Assembly: GCA_021163085.1 (NCBI GenBank)
Contig: JAGGXL010000185.1
Span: forward strand, 1 to 6,317
DNA: 6,317 nucleotides
Direction: 5' to 3'
From: Thermodesulfobacterium sp.
Lineage (GTDB): Bacteria; Desulfobacterota; Thermodesulfobacteria; Thermodesulfobacteriales; Thermodesulfobacteriaceae
Shown here piece by piece: positions 1-6,076 of this stretch; positions within the stretch are counted from its first letter, which is position 1, and the number at the start of each line of letters is the position of its first letter. The notes under the pieces were generated by a model. That model was not told where the DNA came from. It searched no databases and was given only the letters and a program-made list of their open reading frames with translations. The position numbers were made by a program, and so were the translations under genes.

Positions 1-2675
1 GATATAAAATTTGCAATTATAAAAATATTTCCAAAATCAAAATAACTAAAAGAATAAGTTTCGTATAAATTTAAAATTTCTTCTAAAAATATGGGATCTC
101 CTGTTTTTCTTTCATAAATTCTCTTTAATTCGTTTTTTATAATAGGATATATTTGATCATTTTCATCAATTTTTTTATCTTCTTTTAATAGTCTTTCAGT
201 AATTTCAAGAAATTGATAGGGAAAACGGGAAGAAATTTCTTCGGCTTTAAATTTACAGATAAGTTTATTTAAAAAATCAATTAATTCCCATTTTCCTCCT
301 GTTTCTCTCACCTCTCCTGAATGAGTTAAAATTTTTATACAAAATGCATCCTTTCCAAAATAACTTTTTGCTCTCTTTTCTGCTAAATTTACTTCATTTA
401 AAGCTAAATAAAGTGGATATTTATGATGAACAATTACAATCCCTGCGCTCATAGAAGCTTTATTGCTTAAAATTTCTTTAAATATTTTCTGCAAGTTATA
501 AGCACAGTTAAGAACTTCTTCTATTGGAAGAAAAGCTAAAATATCATCTCCACCTGCATAAATTAATTTGCCATAATATTCTTCTTCGATTAAATTTCTA
601 ACTTTTTCTAATGCAAATTCTGAAAGCTTGCTACTAAAAACCTGATGAATCGAGGGAGTATTTGGGTGCTTTTTACATAAAAGTTCCGCAAGGTCTTTTT
701 TAGATTCAACAAGTAAAGATATTAAAGCTTCTTTAACTTTGAGATGAACAACTTTCTCTATTTCTGGATTAAACTCACCTTTTAGCCATTTTCCCATATT
801 ATCTCCATCCATCTGTAAAATCGTATAGTAAGTAGTAGGTTTGATTTTATTTTTTCTTAAAAATTCCACAATTTCTTCAAAATCTTCTTTTTTAATTTTT
901 TCACCAAATTCTTTTTCAAAATAATCTTCCCTATAAGTGCTTTCCATTAAAAACATCCCATCAATTTTATACAAAGGATCTTCCTTTAATTTAGGTACAC
1001 TTGAACTTCTTGGGAAACTGAATTTATTTTTAAACTTCTTAATTAAACCTTTTAATTTTTCTTTTGTTTCTTTATCTAATCTTCTTTTTTCCCCAATACT
1101 TGCTATCTCCGCTGTAGAAGGAAATCTAATATCTATTTCTAAATCAAAAGTTTCTACTAAAATTTTAGGAAAAAACCTTTTTACTAAACATATTCCACAA
1201 AGCCGTTCATTCTTTCTTACTTCCGGGACTAATTTATTCCATTCCTTTCTATTGTTTTCTCGTTTTTCTTTATCTTTCCATCTTGGTTCAGAATTTAAAA
1301 GCCAAAGTTGATTAAATTCCCCACATAGAGTGCATTTATCTCTTTCTTCTTCTAAAAATTCAAAATTTCTTATACTTTTTCTTGCTCCGAGAAGTTTTTC
1401 TGTTAATTCTAAAAGTAAAGGATAAATATCCCCGATATTTGGTCCATAATAAGGATATCGAATTATTGTATTTATAGTTTTATAAATTTCGGTTTCCCCT
1501 ATTAGTGTTTTATATTCATTTAATCCCGACTGAAGATTTTTAATATTATTATCAGGTATCCAAGGTAATACTACCCAGTATACCTGAAAATAAGATAAAA
1601 GATGTGTTTCAATATCTTGTTTAATTCTTTCTGGATTTGTTTGAAAAATAAGAATATTTTGTGTCCTTATTTGTTGCAAATATTTAATAGTTTTTTGAGC
1701 AAGTCTTTTTAAGGCATATCTAAATCTATTTTCACATTCTATAGCTAAATTCTTATCAAAAGGAATTATTGCTAAAAATCTATTTGGAAAATTTGCGATC
1801 GTCAGTTTATCCGAGGTATCATAAAATGAAAATGGCAATTTTAAATCTTTTATTAAATTTTCAAAAGTTTTATTATTAAAATTCAATTGCTTAAGATAAT
1901 TATCCATTAAAGGCTGCTTTAAAAGATTAGGAAAAATGATATTATCTGGTCCTAACTTTTCTATAATAGGTTTCATGCTTTCCCAAGTTAAGTAAGAAAG
2001 AAGATAACTTCCTGCCCAGAGATCTTGAGTTTTTCTGGCTCTAGATATAAAACTTTGAACAGGACCTATTGTAAAAAGTAAAAATGCAGGTCGAGGTAAA
2101 GCTGAAATAATAGCTGATGTTTGTACCAAATGATGATATATTGAATGATTAGGAGCACGGCTATCTGCTGGATGTGTATTTATCCAAGGGAAAATTTCTG
2201 GGTAAAAACGCCAGAAATAAAAAAATAAAAATTTATCTCTTTCTTTTCCCTTTAAAGGAACATTAGAAATTTTTTCGAAAATTTCTTCAATTTTTTGATG
2301 ATCCGGAGTTTCTAATTTTGTTTGTTTAAGAGAAAAGATATCTACAAATTTTATCTCTTCCCAAGAAACAGTGGTTATTTTTTCGTATTCTTTTTTTGTA
2401 TTTTCATCAGAAAATTTAGGAGCTGTTACGATTCTACTTAAAGCAGAAGCTATAGTATCTGCTTTTTTAATATCTTCCTCTTCAATGCATTCATTATAAA
2501 ATAAAATGTTTAATAAATGCTCTGCAACCTTTTCATGCCATTTATGGTATAGATGAACAAAAGTTTTATTGATATTTATTTTTCTTCCCTCTTTTGAAAA
2601 CATCACCCAGATTTTATGAGGTGGATCGTGCAAGAGAGCTTTCAATTTTAATTTCCAATTAGTTTCCTTCTCCAT
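1..2675 (-). CDS. cas10: Type III-B CRISPR Cas10/Cmr2, HD nuclease and cyclic oligoadenylate synthase (C-terminus cut off)
   Basis: This is the large subunit of the Cmr interference complex. When the complex binds target RNA, the family makes cyclic oligoadenylates from ATP and may cut DNA through its HD domain. The frame is open from ATG at 2675 to the left edge (891 full codons, no stop), so the C-terminus is missing. An N-terminal HD domain shows LLHDPPHKIW (His16-Asp17) and a paired His181-His182. The Cmr2 signature GPVQSFISRAR begins at residue 204 and opens the first palm domain. A zinc ribbon is formed by CTLC (448-451) and CGIC (493-496). The second palm has DGDNMG (623-628) and the cyclase motif GGDD (708-711), both intact, so signalling should be active. 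The start is fixed by GGAGGT six bases upstream. Calp proteins are known to respond to cA4, which fits the neighbour calpL, 44 nt upstream. Other cmr genes presumably follow to the left. Confidence 0.95.
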   Translation of the reverse strand, partial: MEKETNWKLKLKALLHDPPHKIWVMFSKEGRKININKTFVHLYHKWHEKVAEHLLNILFYNECIEEEDIKKADTIASALSRIVTAPKFSDENTKKEYEKITTVSWEEIKFVDIFSLKQTKLETPDHQKIEEIFEKISNVPLKGKERDKFLFFYFWRFYPEIFPWINTHPADSRAPNHSIYHHLVQTSAIISALPRPAFLLFTIGPVQSFISRARKTQDLWAGSYLLSYLTWESMKPIIEKLGPDNIIFPNLLKQPLMDNYLKQLNFNNKTFENLIKDLKLPFSFYDTSDKLTIANFPNRFLAIIPFDKNLAIECENRFRYALKRLAQKTIKYLQQIRTQNILIFQTNPERIKQDIETHLLSYFQVYWVVLPWIPDNNIKNLQSGLNEYKTLIGETEIYKTINTIIRYPYYGPNIGDIYPLLLELTEKLLGARKSIRNFEFLEEERDKCTLCGEFNQLWLLNSEPRWKDKEKRENNRKEWNKLVPEVRKNERLCGICLVKRFFPKILVETFDLEIDIRFPSTAEIASIGEKRRLDKETKEKLKGLIKKFKNKFSFPRSSSVPKLKEDPLYKIDGMFLMESTYREDYFEKEFGEKIKKEDFEEIVEFLRKNKIKPTTYYTILQMDGDNMGKWLKGEFNPEIEKVVHLKVKEALISLLVESKKDLAELLCKKHPNTPSIHQVFSSKLSEFALEKVRNLIEEEYYGKLIYAGGDDILAFLPIEEVLNCAYNLQKIFKEILSNKASMSAGIVIVHHKYPLYLALNEVNLAEKRAKSYFGKDAFCIKILTHSGEVRETGGKWELIDFLNKLICKFKAEEISSRFPYQFLEITERLLKEDKKIDENDQIYPIIKNELKRIYERKTGDPIFLEEILNLYETYSFSYFDFGNIFIIANFI

Positions 2676-2681
2676 TCAATT

Positions 2682-2687
2682 ACCTCC
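2682..2687 (-). promoter_or_regulatory. Strong ribosome-binding site of cas10
   Basis: GGAGGT lies six bases before the cas10 ATG, and it decides the start. It sits in the 44-nt gap between calpL and cas10 (2676-2719), the only real intergenic spacer in the window. The gap is very AT-rich on the coding strand (TATATAAATATA), but I see no clear -35/-10 pair and no terminator stem in it, so read-through from calpL is the simplest reading. Confidence 0.8.
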
Positions 2688-2719
2688 GATTTTTTATATT
2701 TATATAATCCATCTTTTCC

Positions 2720-4180
2720 CTAAAATCTGACATCTCCTTCTCTAATTTTTCTAAGATCTGATAAATTTATGACTTTTAAATAATTACTTTCTGCTTTTTG
2801 ATAATTATAGATTGCCCCCTCTGAATAATGCCCAAAAATAACCCCAAGCATAAAAGCTATAGCAACTGGACTGGAAAAGAAAAAGTGAAAACTTTTAAAA
2901 GAATACTTGCTCCTTATATCCTGAATAATACTTCCTGCTTCCTGTGAGACTTTTTTAAATTCCTCTAAAGGAACATTGCCACTTGAGCTGTGAGATAAAA
3001 TTAAAAAAGATGGATTATTTAAAAAACTCTCTGCATACTTTTTTACATCTGCAAGCATTTCATGATGAGCAAATCTAAAAAGAATGCATAAATCATCTCC
3101 CCTCTTTTCCAGATTGTATTTAACTGCAGTATAAGAGTCAAGCCTTTCTTTTATTTCTCTTGAATTTAATACTTTTATAGGATAATATTTTCCTTTAGGA
3201 TAATGATAAATTATAAATGGATCCTGACTTCCAAAAACTATTCCGAGAGCAAAAGCTAAACTTGCAGGACCTCTTATACCAATATGAAAAACTTTTTCTC
3301 CAGAAAGACGGATCTTAATAAATTCCTTTGTTTGATAAAAATTATAACAAGCTTTTATAAAATCTTCACTTGTTTTAAGTTGTCCTGTTGATAAACATAG
3401 GTCTTCTTTTTTAATTCCATAAAAAATATCTAACCCATCAAAATATGAGATTTCTTCTGATGTTTTTTCTTCTGGAATATCTTTAAAAAAATTTTGGAGT
3501 TCTTTTTTATCTTCGCAAGTTATGTATAAAGGAATAGACCACTTCTTTTTTTCTAAAAAAACTTTAATAGTATTAATGTGCCCAACCTGAGAAGGAACAC
3601 ATAAGCGATAACCTAATCGTTGACAGAGGGAGAGCTTTTTATCAATATTGTCAACTTCAAAAATCTCTCCAGAGGAGTTAATTTTTCCGGTAAAAACAAG
3701 ATCTTCAGGAATATTTTTTATATAAAGAGCAGTAGCCAGAGGTAGCATAAAGCTTTTTCCTGTAAAAGATTTTTCAAAAAACACTGCAAAATTGATTTTC
3801 AAAAATTTTTTTATCTCTACTAAAGCTCGCTTTACAAATTCATTATTAGTAATAATTTTTGAAGTCCCAGGAATAACTAAAGCTCTTATTAATTGCCCCT
3901 CTTCTGATATTTCATCAGAAGTCAGAGGTATTTTAAATTCTTTTCCTTCTGTCTGAAGAACTATCCTTGCATCTTTTTGAGAAACAGAAAGAGCCTTGCT
4001 TAAAGTTTTTAAAGATAGATGAAGAGGCTTTCTTTTTCTTAAATATTTTATAAGTTCAAATTGAATTTTAGTTGAATAAAAAGGATATTTTGAAACCACT
4101 GTATTTATATCTTCATCAAAAAGACCCTGCTGTAAAAGAAGAAGAAAGTCCTCTTCTTCAAACTCTTCATATCTGAACAT
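2720..4180 (-). CDS. calpL: CalpL: cyclic-nucleotide-activated Lon protease with SAVED sensor domain
   Basis: In known systems CalpL binds cyclic tetra-adenylate through SAVED, oligomerises and cleaves CalpT; the SAVED part can also degrade the activator. Residues 1-100 are mainly helical, with a helix-turn-helix-like stretch at about 57-76. The Lon-like protease core spans about 97-230. FTGKSFMLPLATAL (139-152) replaces the usual Lon DGPSAG box, giving Ser143 as nucleophile. NIDKKLSLCQRLGY aligns with GGLKEKLLAAHRGG of E. coli Lon, giving Lys182 as the general base. There is no AAA+ ATPase module. Residues 250-486 are the SAVED domain, seen as two similar halves: LAFALGIVFG (308-317) and IAFMLGVIFG (441-450), each followed by YHY or YNY and a YxxIKVLN-type strand. 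I see no credible membrane segment. The start is set by GGAGGAGG inside the end of calpT, and the two genes overlap by 14 nt. Length (486 residues) is close to described CalpL proteins, as I recall them. Confidence 0.93.
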   Translation of the reverse strand: MFRYEEFEEEDFLLLLQQGLFDEDINTVVSKYPFYSTKIQFELIKYLRKRKPLHLSLKTLSKALSVSQKDARIVLQTEGKEFKIPLTSDEISEEGQLIRALVIPGTSKIITNNEFVKRALVEIKKFLKINFAVFFEKSFTGKSFMLPLATALYIKNIPEDLVFTGKINSSGEIFEVDNIDKKLSLCQRLGYRLCVPSQVGHINTIKVFLEKKKWSIPLYITCEDKKELQNFFKDIPEEKTSEEISYFDGLDIFYGIKKEDLCLSTGQLKTSEDFIKACYNFYQTKEFIKIRLSGEKVFHIGIRGPASLAFALGIVFGSQDPFIIYHYPKGKYYPIKVLNSREIKERLDSYTAVKYNLEKRGDDLCILFRFAHHEMLADVKKYAESFLNNPSFLILSHSSSGNVPLEEFKKVSQEAGSIIQDIRSKYSFKSFHFFFSSPVAIAFMLGVIFGHYSEGAIYNYQKAESNYLKVINLSDLRKIREGDVRF

Positions 4181-4946
4181 TCAATTCCTCCTCCAAGAAA
4201 GAATAATCGGAGAGTCGGGGAAGATTTTCTAAAATCAATTTATCTAAAAAGATCTTCCCTTCATAAAGAACCTTATTTTTTAAAATTACTTTTATCTCTT
4301 TGCCTATAAAATCCGCAGGTAAATAAAGAACAAGATAAGGATTCCCTTCCTTTTCCTTTATTACTCCATACCAGTTTTTTCCTTTTAAAGCTTTCTTAGG
4401 AGAAGCTGAAAGTAAATAAGCATACTCTTCTTCATAAAACTCTTTCAGTCCGTTTTCAATTACGATTTGAACCAGTGTGCTCTCTGTTTCTTCGACAAAA
4501 CTGAGCATTGAATAAATGTTTAAATCTCTCAATCTTTCCATTTCAAAATTTATATATTCTGCAAATATGCCTTTTTCAGGAATTTTTACTTTTGAGATAA
4601 ATTCCAAGCACCGGGAAATGGATTTTTCATCTGTTTTTGCAATTGTGCGAGAAAGCTTGGCTAAAACCTCTTTTGACAAATAAACCCAAAAAGGTAAGGT
4701 GATCAGTGTTCTATCTTTCAGATGAAAGATCGGTATATCTTCAAAAGGAACTAAAATTCCAAGCTCAGTTAAAGGAATGCACCTGAAAAGGTTTGAATAA
4801 CTCTCTTCTGCAACCAAAACATAAAGAGAGGGCACTGCCCCCATCTCCCTTATTTCTCCCAAAATCGGGGCAGTGCCCTCATAAATAAAAAATTTATTCA
4901 TTTTTTTATAATCCTTTAATAATCTATTTAAATATTTAAAATCCAT
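4167..4946 (-). CDS. calpT: CalpT: MazF-like anti-sigma protein, the substrate of CalpL
   Basis: In the known system CalpT holds the sigma factor CalpS and is cut by activated CalpL, which leads to sigma release. Its identity here rests on position between calpS and calpL, size (259 residues, about 30 kDa) and fold pattern. Residues 20-95 follow a MazF-like order: a GEI strand at 30-32, VPSLYVLVAEE (38-48) in place of the MazF RP-strand, then CIPLTEL (56-62) and TLPFWVYL (83-90). The Arg that MazF proteins use for catalysis is Val38 here, so this domain is probably not a ribonuclease. Residues 100-180 look helical. After a Ser/Ala/Lys-rich stretch (SASPKKALKGK, 180-190) comes a beta-rich C-terminal domain (192-245), which resembles anti-sigma C-terminal domains. 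The gene begins 7 nt after the calpS stop with only a weak AGAAG ahead of it, so it is probably translated by coupling to calpS. Codons 23-41 contain the GC-rich inverted repeat described separately. Confidence 0.82.
   Translation of the reverse strand: MDFKYLNRLLKDYKKMNKFFIYEGTAPILGEIREMGAVPSLYVLVAEESYSNLFRCIPLTELGILVPFEDIPIFHLKDRTLITLPFWVYLSKEVLAKLSRTIAKTDEKSISRCLEFISKVKIPEKGIFAEYINFEMERLRDLNIYSMLSFVEETESTLVQIVIENGLKEFYEEEYAYLLSASPKKALKGKNWYGVIKEKEGNPYLVLYLPADFIGKEIKVILKNKVLYEGKIFLDKLILENLPRLSDYSFLEEELNVQI
4187..4194 (-). promoter_or_regulatory. Strong ribosome-binding site of calpL inside calpT
   Basis: GGAGGAGG, six bases before the calpL ATG, doubles as the Glu codons near the CalpT C-terminus (EEELNVQI). 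The core and spacing nearly match those of cas10 (GGAGG followed by AATTGAATG). calpL can therefore start independently of calpT translation although the genes overlap. Confidence 0.8.
4828..4880. repeat. GC-rich 14-bp perfect inverted repeat made of two 11-bp palindromes, inside calpT
   Basis: The arms are 4828-4841 (GAGGGCACTGCCCC) and 4867-4880 (GGGGCAGTGCCCTC). They are exact reverse complements and flank a 25-nt spacer. Each arm also contains its own dyad, GGGCA-N-TGCCC (4830-4840 and 4868-4878), with centres 38 bp apart. In the calpT mRNA the arms can pair into a long stem covering codons 23-41 (EGTAP and GAVPS are the arm-encoded residues). The GC-rich codons are unlike the surrounding AT-rich coding sequence. 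It could be a protein-binding site pair, an mRNA hairpin controlling calpT, or chance aided by the internal palindromes. It is not followed by a U-tract on either strand, so it is not an ordinary terminator. Confidence 0.85.
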
Positions 4947-4953
4947 CTCTTCT

Positions 4954-5655
4954 TTATTTATAGGAATATCTCTTTAAGCAGTAATCTGACAAAAATTTCT
5001 CAAAAATTATTTTTAAATCTTCAAAAAGGTCTTTATCTGCCATAGGCATATAATAATCGTAAAGTTTCTTTTTTAACCTCTCCCAGCGTTTGTATAAAGC
5101 TTGCTGGGTCAAGTTTTTAATAACTAACTCTTTTTTCAAAAGCTTTTTGGCAAGATAATAACAGAGCACTTCTTTATCTTTTTCCTTAAGTTTTTTAAAA
5201 AATTCTTCATACAATTCAGAATATTTAAGATTTTTTAAATAATCCACAAAATAAGTAGAGGGAATTTCAGCAGAAACTTTATTAACTGAATCTTCCTCGT
5301 TTTTAGAAAATACTTCTGTAATGGATCTTTGCTTTTTTATTAGTTTAAAATTTGATGAAAGATGAGTGTAAATTATATTCTGAATCATCACAAATAGATA
5401 ACTCTCACTTATAAAATCTAAGTTTAAAATAATGTCTTTTTTCTGAATAAGTCTTAACAGCAATTCTTCGAAAATATCTTCCAAATAATCATCTCCATAA
5501 TATTTTTTAAAACTCTTCTCTACATCAATTCCAAAAATTTTTCTGAAAACTTTTTTAATAAGCTGTATAATTTTGATTTTAAAATTGTTAAAAATTTGAG
5601 GATCATTTATCTCATTTTTTAATAAAGATTTGACTATCTCAGTATAATCTTTCAT
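4954..5655 (-). CDS. calpS: CalpS: ECF-like sigma factor released by CRISPR signalling
   Basis: This is a 233-residue small sigma factor that should bind RNA polymerase and direct it to a dedicated set of promoters once CalpT is cut. The sigma region 2-like segment lies at about 54-110 (DDYLEDIFEELLLRLI, then FVMIQNIIYTHL and the basic tail KLIKKQR). A Ser/Glu-rich linker follows (111-135). The sigma region 4-like segment is at about 155-200: LKEKDKEVLCYYLAKK leads into a recognition-helix-like stretch, NLTQQALYKRWERLKKKL (181-198). Helical extensions lie on both sides (residues 1-50 and 205-233). The start codon overlaps the stop of the MazF-like gene (ATGA), with AAAAAGG only one base ahead, so translation is probably coupled. 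The sequence is very rich in Lys, Leu and Ile and far from housekeeping sigma factors, so recognition rests on the pattern plus its place next to calpT. Its promoter motif cannot be deduced from this window. Confidence 0.86.
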   Translation of the reverse strand: MKDYTEIVKSLLKNEINDPQIFNNFKIKIIQLIKKVFRKIFGIDVEKSFKKYYGDDYLEDIFEELLLRLIQKKDIILNLDFISESYLFVMIQNIIYTHLSSNFKLIKKQRSITEVFSKNEEDSVNKVSAEIPSTYFVDYLKNLKYSELYEEFFKKLKEKDKEVLCYYLAKKLLKKELVIKNLTQQALYKRWERLKKKLYDYYMPMADKDLFEDLKIIFEKFLSDYCLKRYSYK

Positions 5656-6071
5656 GCCTTTTTCTGTAAAGTAATTAAATGATTTAGGTTTTCACAAGAG
5701 CCGCAAAAATGAGCATTTTCTATTATTTTCAAACTGGGAAGTGTAAAAATTACAGGTTTTCCTTCTTGATCAGCAAAAAGAAAAGATTCTGATAAAAAAT
5801 AATAATTAGGACAATAAATGCGTTTTCTTGAACAGTAGTTTAAGTCTACGGGAACAGTGATTCTGCTTGCTGTAAGGAAAATTAAGAATACGTTTTTATT
5901 ATTATCAAACCAAAATAAAAAAGGTCTTGAGTTTCTTTTATAGCTTCCCAATGAGGTCCCAAGAAGTTTTTCTATTTCTATCAGATCACGATAGAAAAAG
6001 ATGCCAAGATAGATTTGAAAAGGAAAAAAGAGCTTTTTAAATGCTCCTCTGATGTCTTTTATACGTTTCAT
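5652..6071 (-). CDS. MazF/PemK-like protein with four added cysteines, possible endoribonuclease toxin
   Basis: This gene is not part of the standard Calp trio as I know it. The 139 residues align by eye with MazF. RDLIEIEKLLGTSLG (28-42) matches the GDLIWVDFDPTKG start of MazF. SRPFLFW (48-54) matches the HRPAVVL strand, FLTAS (65-69) matches the strand ending in the catalytic Thr, and FLFADQ (98-102 region) matches VALADQ. The two residues used for RNA cleavage in MazF proteins (Arg25 and Thr48 in B. subtilis) would correspond to Arg49 and Thr67, both present. Cys80, Cys87, Cys123 and Cys126 form a CX6C and a CX2C pair that could bind zinc. It starts 5 nt after the Cys-rich gene and overlaps calpS by 4 nt. 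No good Shine-Dalgarno precedes it, so coupled translation is likely. The fold assignment is an inference; an unrelated small zinc protein remains possible. Confidence 0.58.
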   Translation of the reverse strand: MKRIKDIRGAFKKLFFPFQIYLGIFFYRDLIEIEKLLGTSLGSYKRNSRPFLFWFDNNKNVFLIFLTASRITVPVDLNYCSRKRIYCPNYYFLSESFLFADQEGKPVIFTLPSLKIIENAHFCGSCENLNHLITLQKKA

Positions 6072-6076
6072 TTACT

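Noticed and set aside
937..1311. A 124-codon open frame on the plus strand.
   Set aside because: It lies wholly antisense to cas10, its translation is the Ser/Leu/Phe-rich pattern expected opposite a Lys/Glu-rich gene, and no ribosome-binding site or family motif supports it.
2676..2719. A possible internal promoter or terminator between calpL and cas10.
   Set aside because: TATATAAATATA resembles a -10 only loosely, there is no paired -35, and there is no GC stem followed by a T-run; only the cas10 ribosome-binding site is supported.
3729..3772. A membrane segment in CalpL around residues 137-152 (LPLATALY region).
   Set aside because: The hydrophobic stretch is short and is explained as the helix following the Lon catalytic Ser143.
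3901..3921. An 8-bp inverted repeat with a 5-nt loop (CTTCTGAT / ATCAGAAG) inside calpL.
   Set aside because: Short, only moderately GC-containing, lies in coding sequence with no T-tract; stems of this size are expected by chance in several kilobases.
4713..4730. A 7-bp inverted repeat with a 4-nt loop (ATCTTTC / GAAAGAT) inside calpT.
   Set aside because: AT-rich and short, so likely chance in this base composition; nothing nearby gives it a role.
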